From Hormiphora californensis (taxonomy: Eukaryota; Ctenophora; Tentaculata; Cydippida; Pleurobrachiidae), in the NCBI GenBank assembly GCA_020137815.1, contig CM035350.1, positions 1-64,000 on the forward strand: a stretch of 64,000 nt of DNA. The letters run 5' to 3'. The notes under the pieces are model-generated. The model was not told the origin of the DNA, searched no databases, and was given only the letters and a program-made list of their open reading frames with translations. Every line of letters starts with the position of its first letter. The stretch's first letter is position 1. The position numbers were made by a program, and so were the translations under genes. This document shows, in pieces, positions 13,641-61,435 of the stretch.

Positions 13641-14422
13641 AGTGAAGAACAGGGCTGAGTAGTAGAAACACAGAGTGTTGCTTCGTAATCAGAGCTGAGT
13701 AGTACAAATATGTAGGAATATGAATCTTTAAAGGGCCTAAAAACCCAAATTTTATTTAATTATTTTGAACACTACATCGTAACAAGCATGCTATTGGAGT
13801 CCCAAAAAACATAGGTACACGCCCCACACGCCCAATGTGAGCCCCTCAAGTTGGGGGCCAGTTGGGGTCCCCTTGTAAACGCGCTTGTACTCCTTGAAAT
13901 GCTAACAATATGATCCTCTCTGAAATTTGAAGTTTTGGGTAAAATTTAGCATTGTGTTTCAGGTGAGTACATAATCTTTCTTGTCTCTGTATTCTGGTAA
14001 TTTTTCTCCTAGTTTTGATAGGCTTAAATAATAATTGATGAGAAAGATTATGAAATCTACTAAAACACAAGGATCATTTCTATCCTAAATTTTATATTTG
14101 AGAGAGCATCATATTGTTAGCATTTCAAGGAGTACAACCGCGTTTACAAGGGGACCCCAAATGGGCCCCAACTTGAGTGGCTCCCCCTGGGCTCACCTGG
14201 GGCCCGTGTGGCGTGTACCTATGTTTTTTGGGACTCCAATAGCATGCTTGTTACAATGGAGTGTTCAAAATAAATAAATAAAATTTGGGTTTGTATGGAG
14301 TCTGCACTTTACGCTGAAACTTGACTGTCTTCAGCTTCTAAAATCTACATTATAATCTGCTGTAAGCTGTTTACCAGCACACAGCAGCAGTTGGATGCGT
14401 CAACTGAGACCCCTTTTTTCAG

Positions 14423-15433
14423 GGAGTGGAACTGGCTCAGTTCACTAAGAACTACTCCAGACATGTTGCTCAACAGCATCAAGTACCGTCCAGCACGAGT
14501 ATTTCTGGGAAAGTTTCATATAAGGTGGGTTAGTTTTGTAAATGGAATTAAATGTTAGTTAATACAACCCAAAACTCATTTGAATTGACTTTATCAACTG
14601 ACGGTTAATGTTCATGCATGCAGGCTGCAGGGGGTGGCAAGTCGGACTATTTCGGGACGACAACCATTCATTTTGGGAAAGATTTACAAGCCACATTTTC
14701 TCTTGAGTGGCTGCAACTGATGGAACTGATGACCGGAATCGATTTACGGAAATCTGCTTTATCCATCACTGTTAACTACGACCAAAATGGCAAGTTATTT
14801 GTTTTAACTCGCTTAGACGATAGGATTTAGTTAGTGTTCTTCACAAACAAACCCCTTCGTTTCTCCCTTCTCTAACCCCATTTTTACCCCACAGGTATAA
14901 CGAACGTGTGTACCTCGGTACCTCGCCCCTTGCCGGCACCACGCCCTACAAAACGAACCATTTCCAATACCTCCATAGGAAAGCATTCGTCACTTCATGA
15001 CAAGCGGAAACGGGATTCACTGAGCAACAACCCACCTGTAAAAAAAGCGTTTATCATAACCGACACTGTCTCTCATCCGTATGTGGAGGAAAATGAAGAG
15101 AACACTGAAAAAGTGAGAGAGGATGAGAAATCAGGAAGACAGGAAGCGGCGGCGGCATGGGTTTTAAACTCGTTGTCTCGATCGAGGCTTTACAAAACAT
15201 CCAAGGACCCTTTTGCCACGCCTGAATCCTCTCCAAAACGTGAGCAGATTTCCAAAATCCACCATCAACAGTTAGTTCCGGCTGGTGGGGGAGGAGGAGG
15301 AGGGGATCTGGCGGATGTTTCTGTTGTACAAGCACTTATGAGGGAAGTTCATAACAACAAAAAGAAGATGAAAATCCAACTGCATTGGAAAGTCACAGTG
15401 GCTTCGTCAGATGAAGAAGAAGAGGAGAAATGA
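14423..15433 (+). CDS. Zinc-finger gene, second copy: N-terminal exons
   Basis: The chimeric exon 14423-14524 starts at the duplicated acceptor and is in phase with the preceding finger exon of copy A. Exon 14624-14789 follows, then the GC-AG intron, then exon 14895-15433. The product has an unassigned segment ([18 protein letters not shown]), a basic stretch ([17 protein letters not shown]), an acidic stretch, a poly-Gly run and an acidic C-terminus (SSDEEEEEK) before TGA. How this exon joins the fingers is unresolved: TGA at 15431 overlaps an ATG that opens the next finger frame. The segment could be the N-terminal regulatory region of a transcription factor. I do not recognise a named domain. 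Confidence 0.6.
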
Positions 15434-15924
15434 GAATTGATGATGGTAGAGGGGATGGAAGGCAGGGGTTAGGACCACCTGCTACCAAGAGTGTAAAGAA
15501 GGTGTTCCGGTGTTCACTGTGTGTTTTCTTCTCGTTTCAAAGGGAGAGAACGGAGCAGCACATCAAGATCCATAATGAGCCACAGAACACTAAACTGTAC
15601 TACTGCAGCACGTGCAAGTACTCAACACTGATTAAACCCTACTTTGATAGGCACAAGAAGTTACATGCTAACACTATTGTTAGACCCTTCAAGTGTAGCT
15701 ACTGTCCCTACCAAGGCAGGTTCAGATCCCACACTAGGGCCCATGAGATGAGACATCACACTGGGGAGAAACCCTTTGTGTGTAGTCTGTGTGATAGAGG
15801 ATTTGTAGAACAGCACATCCTAGCAAGACACATGAGGACCGCTCACACTGATGAACGGCCTTATATTTGTGATGTTTGTTCCCGGTCTATCAAATCTGTC
15901 AAAGAAAGAGAGCTGTCTTTTTAA
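15430..15924 (+). CDS. C2H2 zinc-finger block 1 of copy B (truncated, 164-aa frame)
   Basis: The open frame begins [17 protein letters not shown] and contains five C-x2-C-x12-H-x3/4-H fingers, the last incomplete. It diverges after ICDVCSRS and stops at 15924 with an unrelated tail. Its fingers are almost identical at nucleotide level to those at 16380-16800. It may be a duplicated exon cassette, used alternatively, or a dead copy. Confidence 0.6.
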   Translation: MRIDDGRGDGRQGLGPPATKSVKKVFRCSLCVFFSFQRERTEQHIKIHNEPQNTKLYYCSTCKYSTLIKPYFDRHKKLHANTIVRPFKCSYCPYQGRFRSHTRAHEMRHHTGEKPFVCSLCDRGFVEQHILARHMRTAHTDERPYICDVCSRSIKSVKERELSF

Positions 15925-16123
15925 CTAGAGTTATTTATTTGTGGGGTGGTGTTTGTACACATGTTTGTAAAGAATGGTGACCCTCAAAATACAAACAAAA
16001 ACACTGAAGTTTTACTAATTAACTCCACAACTCTCTACAAGTCCTCTGTTACCATTCTTCTATTTCTCTTTCCATACTCGACTTTTTCCACTAACCCCAA
16101 CTCGCTATATCTAGCTCCCACAT

Positions 16124-16978
16124 ATGACAGAAGCATCAGATCCCCCTCCACCCCCCTCTAGTCTCTACACCTCCCCACCACTAACCCACACTCCCTATTG
16201 TAGCTCACATATGACAGAAGCATCAGATCCACCTCCCTCCGCTCCCCTCTACACCTCCCCTCCCGGGGGAGAGCACCAGGGAGAGGAGGAGTCTGAATAC
16301 GGATCTGAGGAGGAGACACCACCCACATTCAACGGGAACGGTAAACCCAAGACCCCTTTAAAAGAGGAGGATAAGAAATCAGGACCACCTGCTACCAAGA
16401 GTGTAAAGAAGGTGTTCCGGTGTTCACTGTGTGATTTCTTCTCGTTTCAAAGGGAGAGAACGGAGCAGCACATCAAGATCCATAATGAGCCACAGAACAC
16501 TAAACTGTACTACTGCAGCACGTGCAAGTACTCAACACTGATTAAACCCTACTTTGATAGGCACAAGAAGTTACATGCTAACACTATTGTTAGACCCTTC
16601 AAGTGTAGCTACTGTCCCTACCAAGGCAGGTTCAGATCCCACACTAGGGCCCATGAGATGAGACATCACACTGGGGAGAAACCCTTTGTGTGTAGTCTGT
16701 GTGATAGAGGATTTGTAGAACAGCACATCCTAGCAAGACACATGAGGACCGCTCACACTGATGAACGGCCTTATATTTGTGATGTTTGTTCCCGGTCCTA
16801 CAAGCAACTTAACGCACTCCGAGTACATCAGAGGAAGCATTTTGATGATGCGTATGTGTGTGAATTCTGCCAGAAGAGGTTCTCAACTGTCCACCAGCTA
16901 CAGAGACATCATGAGTCCCATCAGGATAAAAACATGGCGTGCCCACTACATGGGTGTAGCTTCAGAACAATCAATCAG
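16124..16978 (+). CDS. C2H2 zinc-finger exon, best-preserved copy (six fingers plus half)
   Basis: An N-terminal Pro/Ser-rich part contains a repeated ACATATGACAGAAGCATCAG motif and an acidic segment ([11 protein letters not shown]). It is followed by six canonical C2H2 fingers, first FRCSLC, then YYCSTC, FKCSYC, FVCSLC, YICDVC and YVCEFC, each with x12 spacing. HTGEKPF and HTDERPY linkers are visible. A seventh finger (CPLHGC) is cut by the intron at CAATCAG/GTAAGTG (16978/16979). The true exon start is uncertain; acceptors lie at 16110 and 16202. Known C2H2 arrays of this kind bind DNA. The number and spacing recall REST- or ZFX-like repressors, but I cannot assign orthology. Confidence 0.8.
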
Positions 16979-17763
16979 GTAAGTGAAGAACAGGGCTGAG
17001 TAGTAGAAACACAGAGTGTTGCTTCGTAATCAGAGCTGAGTAGTACAAATATGTAGGAATATGAATCTTTAAAGGGCCTAAAAACCCAAATTTTATTTAA
17101 TTATTTTGAACACTACATCGTAACAAGCATGCTATTGGAGTCCCAAAAAACATAGGTACACGCCCCACACGCCCAATGTGAGCCCCTCAAGTTGGGGGCC
17201 AGTTGGGGTCCCCTTGTAAACGCGCTTGTACTCCTTGAAATGCTAACAATATGATCCTCTCTGAAATTTGAAGTTTTGGGTAAAATTTAGCATTGTGTTT
17301 CAGGTGAGTACATAATCTTTCTTGTCTCTGTATTCTGGTAATTTTTCTCCTAGTTTTGATAGGCTTAAATAATAATTGATGAGAAAGATTATGAAATCTA
17401 CTAAAACACAAGGATCATTTCTATCCTAAATTTTATATTTGAGAGAGCATCATATTGTTAGCATTTCAAGGAGTACAACCGCGTTTACAAGGGGACCCCA
17501 AATGGGCCCCAACTTGAGTGGCTCCCCCTGGGCTCACCTGGGGCCCGTGTGGCGTGTACCTATGTTTTTTGGGACTCCAATAGCATGCTTGTTACAATGG
17601 AGTGTTCAAAATAAATAAATAAAATTTGGGTTTGTATGGAGTCTGCACTTTACGCTGAAACTTGACTGTCTTCAGCTTCTAAAATCTACATTATAATCTG
17701 CTGTAAGCTGTTTACCAGCACACAGCAGCAGTTGGATGCGTCAACTGAGACCCCTTTTTTCAG

Positions 17764-17931
17764 GGACGGATGGACCGTTGTCTACCGGAGGTTGTTTATA
17801 ACACCGTGGATTCTAATCAACGCTATACACGGAAATTTTCTTCAAACAACGGGCAGCCACAACGTACTTCGGTCTTCGATGCCAGTCGCCAGACGCCAGA
17901 TAAGTTTATTTTTATCGATCGGCCTCCATAA
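17764..17931 (+). CDS. Possible 3' exon of the zinc-finger gene
   Basis: After the acceptor CCTTTTTTCAG a phase-0 frame of 55 codons follows (beginning GRMDRCLPEVVYN, ending FIDRPP, stop at 17929-17931). It matches the phase of the finger exon donor at 16978. It contains no histidines that would complete finger seven, so whether it is the normal continuation is uncertain. Confidence 0.45.
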   Translation, partial: GRMDRCLPEVVYNTVDSNQRYTRKFSSNNGQPQRTSVFDASRQTPDKFIFIDRPP

Positions 17932-18159
17932 GTCATGATTATGATTTATGAATAGTGGCTGAACCTCAAATTACAACTCCACCTGCCAAGTACCAAATCA
18001 AAGTTCAAACACTTAATATTCACTGAATATTGAATCTTGAAAATATAAAATTCACTGATCAAGTCCAACAACACGTCCCATTGGTCTGTAAAATATCAAA
18101 TACACCGAACTCAGTGTTCACCCACTTCTCATTTAGTTTCAATCAATATGGTAAACCAG

Positions 18160-18916
18160 GTTCAGACACGTTGGATTTGCCAATGTGGCTACAAAGGGAA
18201 GGCCGGCATTGGGGTTCTATCCAATCGAAAAGTTGATCACAACAAGATAATGAAGCATAAGTGAGTTATGTGCAGTCAGCAGTGTATCCTGGTATCAAAA
18301 AATCCAAATATTGTTTGTCATTTGATACCAGATTACTAACTATCATCATCTTCCATGTGTACATAATACATTTACTGCTTAATTTTATTTTTACAACAAA
18401 ACACTAATCGCTCTTTCTCTCTCCCTGGGAACAACCCGGCTGTGTGGAGCATTTACGTGCCTCCCCTGGAGGGACAATGTTCCCTCGGTCTACCTCTCCA
18501 GCCCCGTGACACAGCTCCCCCAAGATCTAGAGAAACTACCAACGTGAACGAGATGGATACTAGTGACACTGGCGAGAACAGTGATGGATCATTACCGGTA
18601 CCCTCTACCAGTTCCTCTTGGTTCGATACGGTATGGCTAACTAATTTGTGCAACATTTTGAAATCTTAATTACGATGATAATTCACCAAGATTAAGTAAC
18701 TTATTTCTGATACATGTCTCTCTTGTTCTTCAGGCTCGCATCATGTCAGCCGTTAAGGAAAACAGGGACCTCATCAAAAAAGTAGCACAGGAAGTGGCTC
18801 GGGATAGTATCCACCCAACCACTCACTACCATCATCAATTCTCCTCTTCTTCTTCATCTGACGAAGCCACTGTGACATTCCAATGCAGTTGGATTTTCAT
18901 CTTCTTTTTGTTGTGA
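18160..18916 (+). CDS. Three phase-compatible exons with a short zinc-finger-like motif
   Basis: Exons 18160-18260, 18450-18630 and 18734-18916 join with matching phases (2, 0). Exon one reads CQCGYKGKAG and ends VDHNKIMKHK, a Cys/His arrangement like an atypical finger, with donor CATAA/GTGAGT. Exon two is Ser/Thr-rich. Exon three starts ARIMSAVKENRDLIKKVAQE after CTTGTTCTTCAG. From about 18838 exon three runs into an inverted copy of sequence from 15.2-15.4 kb, so its original end has been lost and the stop is accidental. Link to the upstream gene is likely by position but not shown. Confidence 0.45.
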
Positions 18917-19132
18917 TGAACTTCCCTCATAAGTGCTTGTACAACAGGAACATCCGCCAGATCCCCTCCTCCTCCTCCCCCACCAGCCGGAACTAACTGT
19001 TGATTTGTTGTTGCTTCACCGCTCTTCCTCGGTGTGGAACAATCGAATCCTGATTGCTGTAAGTCTTGGTGGATTTTGGAAATCTGCTCACGTTTTGGAG
19101 AGGATTCAGGCGTGGCAAAAGGGTCCTTATTT
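18838..19132 (-). repeat. Inverted partial copy of zinc-finger gene exon 3
   Basis: The reverse complement matches about 15200-15433 (poly-Gly, LVPAGG region and the SSDEEEEE codons). It is interrupted at about 19003-19063 by 60 bp of unrelated sequence. It lies opposite in orientation to its source, 3.5 kb away. Confidence 0.8.
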
Positions 19133-19160
19133 TATGCTGGTCAAAATTGTACACTCCAGT

Positions 19161-19454
19161 GTCATTCTCAACATCCGCAAACAACTCAGCAACCCCTCCA
19201 CAAGCCTCTTGGACTCATCACCTGCTTTCAACAAACCTCGATAACACCCCTCTGAAGTGTCATTCTCAACATCCGCAAACAACTCAGCAACCCCTCCACA
19301 AGCCTCTTGGACTCATATCCTGCTTTCAACAAACCTCGATACCACCCCTCTGAAGTGTCATTCTCAACATCCGCAAACAACTCAGCAACCCCTTCGCAAG
19401 CCTCTTGGACTCATATCCTGCTTTCAACAAACCTCGCTACCACCCTCTGAAGTG
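19161..19454 (+). repeat. 98-bp tandem repeat, three copies
   Basis: GTCATTCTCAACATCCGCAA starts at 19161, 19259 and 19357. The units differ at only a few positions. They keep several frames open, which explains the overlapping short ORFs here. Confidence 0.92.
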
Positions 19455-19474
19455 AGTCTATCTCGACAACAACC

Positions 19475-20307
19475 GGGGGGGGGGCCGGCTGAAGTTTTTG
19501 AAGTTTGAAGTTTTCCACCCTACTTTTTGAGTTTTTGAAGTTTTTGAAGTTGACTTCAAAAACTTCAAAAACTTCAAAAACTCTAAACTACTTTTATATG
19601 CTATCAATACCTTTTATTACACTTGTTTAGGTTAGTTTCATGCTTAATGCATATTGTGGCAAAGTTATCTGTCCTTGTTTGCCCTTTTTCTACCACAAAT
19701 TGGGATATTTACAATGATTCCTAGCCATGAAATCCATGGCACAATTTGGTGTAAAAAATTTAAATTTTTTGTAAAAACAGATTTCATTTTCATTCTATAA
19801 ATCAAAAAATTGCCTAGAAAATGCTAAGAAAGTGTTTAGAAATTATGAAGTAAATTTTCAAAATTTTTTTTGGGGCCACACCCTTTTTGCCAGTTTCAGA
19901 AATTGCAAATTTTTTATGAAGGGAGTAGTGAAAAAAATATGGACACCAAAATCATCAGCGGCCTCGAGTTAGTGGGGGTACGTGCCAAAATGAAGTCTCC
20001 ACCTCATCTAATTCGAGGGATAATGGGATATTTTCATAATTTTGTGTGTGCGCATGACAGTTTTTTGGCTTTAACGGGTTTTAATGGTTTCTGAGTGTCT
20101 ATAGGATTTTTAAAGGGCTGTATCTTGTTCGGAATATGCAAGTTTATATAAGAGTTATGAAGCAACATAGGGCCTATCTCCAACGGTTTAGGAGATATGA
20201 GTTTTTGAAGTTTTTGAAGTTTTTGAAGTTTTCCACCCTAAGTTTCTCTTTGAAGTTTTTGAAGTCGACTTCAAAAACTTCAAAAACTTCAGCCGGCCCC
20301 CCCCCCC
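19475..20307. mobile_element. 833-bp MITE with poly-G ends and GAAGTTTTT words
   Basis: It begins with a G run and GGCCGGCTGAAG, and ends with the inverse and a C run. AACAACC flanks both sides (19468-19474 and 20308-20314), a 7-bp target duplication. Both subterminal regions consist of iterated TTTTTGAAG and its complement. Confidence 0.85.
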
Positions 20308-20314
20308 AACAACC

Positions 20315-21008
20315 GATATGCATGTTACTAGGGTTACTCTCACTGTCGCCCTTGCTGAATTCACACGTCCCAATCTGCTATCCGAGAGACCGACCACGCG
20401 ATATCATTACTAACAACACTAATCTTCTTCTCTGACTTTTGTGTAACACGCGGTGTCCCTCCTCCTGGGCATTTTTTGCAAAAGGATATAGAAATCAAGG
20501 TTATCTGTACATAAAATGAATATAATAAATTAATTCGAATTGCTTTTAATCATGTATAAAATGTTAATATCATTCCTGTCGCTGAACGTTTTGGGCTAGT
20601 GCCACGGTGACCCCTTAGACTGATCACAAGTGTCCTCAAGAGGCAGAATGTTAATCGTTGCCTAATGCGATCCTGGGCATTCCACGCTATTTGTGGTTTT
20701 TCAGCACTGCCTCTGTGCGCGTTCACTTGAATTTCAGCTCTGTGTTGAACAATTCAATTCAACCCTGTTCCCAAATCATATCACCCTGGTCCCCATATCA
20801 TATATAACTAAGACAACTCCCCTCCCAAATAACTAACCACCCTCTCTCTATATCTAGCCAGGATGTCTGCCCTGTAGGTGCCATTGGACGGACCGCTGCC
20901 CGATTTGGTGTGGCAAGGGAACCTGGTAATCTACCCATCGACGTCCGCTTTCAGTTCCACTTTTCCTAGTGACGTCAATCCTCTGCGCCCATATGTTTTA
21001 ATTTTTCC
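20315..21008. other. Intergenic stretch, no gene seen
   Basis: AT-rich sequence without recognisable coding or RNA features up to the first hairpin unit. Confidence 0.5.
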
Positions 21009-21093
21009 GGAGCCCAAGCGAGTGGTTTAGGCAGGTAGCTTCTCGCTCGCTCCCCTTTCTTTCTCTAAACCTGTCGTTCCCTTCTTGGGCTCC
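21009..21093. other. Hairpin unit, copy 1
   Basis: GGAGCCCAAG at 21009 pairs perfectly with CTTGGGCTCC at 21084-21093. An inner GGTTTAG pairs with CTAAACC. Homologous units lie at 22038-22127 and 22337-22445, each embedded in about 250 bp of shared sequence. Confidence 0.6.
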
Positions 21094-21303
21094 TCTCTAG
21101 CTCTAGACTTCTTTATGTTTATATTGTGTCAACCGATTTCAGTGGTATTTGGGGCCTATATCGTTATGACCATCTAGTGGCTGTGGGTAGTACAAGTGGC
21201 AGGTGCATAGTTGCTCGACAGTCTATTTCTGCTGCAAGCACACAGTTTATCGGTGATTTGACGCAATGGGTGTGATAATATAGATAACCCCGGCTAGTGC
21301 AGG

Positions 21304-21421
21304 GATGAAATTTGATAACCCCCGACGCAGGAGGGGGTTATCACTAGTTCTCCACGAGGGAGCGAAGCGACCGAGGGGAAGAACGTGTGATAATCCCCGT
21401 AGGGGATTATCAAATTTCATC
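21304..21421. mobile_element. Short inverted-repeat element
   Basis: GATGAAATTTGATAA at the left is inverted at the right end (TTATCAAATTTCATC). The interior includes GGGGGTTATCA and a GAGCGAAGCGACCGAGG stretch. The flanking CGGCTAGTG/TACTAGCCG also pairs. Confidence 0.65.
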
Positions 21422-21778
21422 ACTTTACTAGCCGTGGTTATTTGTTATAAACCGACCCCCGGAATTATGAAAGGTGTGAATGGGTACTGACAACAGCGGG
21501 AGGGAATTATTTGATATACCATAGTAGACTGCGGGAAATATCAGCAGGGGGGGGGGTTATAACACATATTCGATGTCTTGAATTTCAAGTTTGGAGCTAG
21601 GGGACCGGTAAAGCAAAAGAGGTGCCTCTCGTATCCCATACCCAATTAGTTGCAGATACCGAATCACTTCACCGATTCGTTTCCCGTATCCCATACCAAA
21701 TTAGTTGCAGATACCGAATCACTTCACCGATTCGTCTCTCGTATCCCATACAGAGATAGAGAGATCACGTGAGAGAAA

Positions 21779-21902
21779 CCCTATTTCTGGCTGCTAGACC
21801 GTATTTCTGGCTGCTAAAATCTATTTCTGGCTGCTTGCAGCCAGAAATAGGTCTAGCAGCCAGAAATAGGTTTAGCAGCCAGAAATAGCAGCCAGAAATA
21901 GA
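21779..21902. repeat. Palindromic array of an 18-bp unit
   Basis: Units of TATTTCTGGCTGCTA run three times on one strand, then turn at 21833-21840 and run about four times inverted (GCAGCCAGAAATAG). A long cruciform or hairpin is possible. Confidence 0.85.
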
Positions 21903-22037
21903 CTGTCGAGCAGCTGTGCACCTGCCGTACAAGTTAAGCTTTGGGTACAGTGGGTTGTAATAACTATGCCCCCTTTCCGCTTTCAGTTCCACTTTCCTAG
22001 TGACATCAATCCCCTGTGCCCACTTGTATTTGTTTAC

Positions 22038-22127
22038 GGAGCCCAAGAAAGCGGTTTAGGCAGGTAGCTACTCGCTCTTCTCGCTTCCCTTTCTTTCTCT
22101 AAACCTGCCGTTCCCTTCCTGGGATCC
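22038..22127. other. Hairpin unit, copy 2
   Basis: GGAGCCCAAG at 22038 faces CCTGGGATCC at 22118-22127. Two of the ten outer pairs are lost, while the inner GGTTTAG/CTAAACC is kept. This is the weakest of the three units. Confidence 0.5.
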
Positions 22128-22336
22128 ACCCTAGTGTTAGACTTCTTTATGTTTAGTTGTTATCTGTTTTGATATAGTGCTTTAGCGACCATTGTTGGTA
22201 TAACTATAGTGGCTGTGAGTAGTTTAAGGTAGGATTTGGGCACAGTGGGTTGTATTATCTATCTCCATTCTCCCTGTTCACTTTTAGCACACTTTCTCAT
22301 AGTAACGTCAACCCCCTGTGCCCCTGTTTACTTTAC

Positions 22337-22445
22337 GGGGCACAAGAGAGTGGTTTAGGCAGGTCGCCGCTCTCCGCTCCCTTGGGAACGCGTGCAGAAC
22401 TCGGATCTTTTCTCTCCTAAGCCTGCTGTTCCCCTCTTGTGCCCC
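22337..22445. other. Hairpin unit, copy 3
   Basis: GGGGCACAAGAG at 22337-22348 pairs perfectly with CTCTTGTGCCCC at 22434-22445. The inner GGTTTAGG pairs with CCTAAGCC through one G.U. Compared with copy 1, two outer pairs changed on both sides. Confidence 0.6.
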
Positions 22446-22980
22446 TCCCTAGATGTAGAGTTTTCATTTTGTGTGTCCCTATGTTTATTAAACATTTTGT
22501 TGAACAGTTTATGTACTCATAATGGCGGGGTATTCAATCGAGTTCATTACCATTTTGCTACCCTTATATCTCCCCGCCCTTCTGGGTTCCCGTTGTTATC
22601 TTTATTCAGGTACCCCCTTTTTCCTTAGGTGTGGCAATGCATCCGGAATTAGGGGATCTTACCTGTCCGAGGCGGGCTCACGCCCGCCGTCGGATAGTGC
22701 GTGTATTCGATTGAGAGAGAGAGAAGAGAACCAGAGAGATAGAGATAGAGAGAGGATAGCGAGACTGCTCAGAATAGAGAGAAGAGAGCGAGAGCTCGCG
22801 ATCGAGATCTGCGAGAGCGAGCAGAGAAATCATAGTGATCAGAGAGGGAAAGATAATGATGAAAAAGGGCAAAGGTGTCAGTTTGACAACAAAAGTGGTC
22901 ACCTTTCCAGCCAACTAATTTATGTTAGTTCTTGGCATAATGCAATAATTCTTGTTATGTTGGACATCTCAATTTAAGCA
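22446..22980. promoter_or_regulatory. Upstream region of RAD50, with a MITE end just before the ATG
   Basis: A MITE terminus of the GCCAAGAACTAAC type ends at 22940, about 40 bp before the first RAD50 ATG. A degenerate GA-rich stretch lies at 22710-22850. The 5' UTR and core promoter must lie in or beyond this repeat sequence. I see no TATA box that I would defend. Confidence 0.4.
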
Positions 22981-61304
<38,324 letters not shown>

Positions 61305-61338
61305 ATAACCACATCATACAAATGGACTGGATGTTTAA

Positions 61339-61353
61339 TTTATTAGTTTTATT
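61339..61353 (-). terminator. Polyadenylation signals of the minus-strand gene
   Basis: TTTATT at 61339-61344 and 61348-61353 read AATAAA on the minus strand, 83-97 bp after its stop codon. They lie inside the 3' UTR of RAD50, so the two transcripts probably overlap at their ends. Confidence 0.5.
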
Positions 61354-61394
61354 AATTGAAACACGTCTTTTTTAATTGTTCAAACCACTTGAAG

Positions 61395-61400
61395 AATAAA
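61395..61400 (+). terminator. RAD50: RAD50 polyadenylation signal
   Basis: AATAAA lies 91 bp after the stop codon, and a second AATAAAT follows at about 61404. It sits within 40 bp of the stop codon of the convergent gene. Confidence 0.65.
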
Positions 61401-61435
61401 TTAATAAATAACCACCTAAATACACTAGCTATGAA

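Larger units (their letters stand above)
11086..17763. repeat. 3.34-kb tandem duplication (two units) inside the zinc-finger gene
   Basis: Unit A runs from about 11086 to 14422 and unit B from 14423 to 17763. Outside one corrupted block they look about 99% identical by eye. The junction joins an intron acceptor (CCTTTTTTCAG) to the middle of exon 1 at GGAGTGGAACTGG. The same acceptor reappears at 17753-17763 before unique sequence (GGACGGATGG). GGA or GGGA is shared at both breakpoints. Confidence 0.85.

Noticed and set aside
20945-22480. LTR retrotransposon made of direct repeats at 20.9 and 22.0 kb
   Set aside because: The repeats are diverged, occur three times, lack TG...CA ends and flank no gag or pol sequence.
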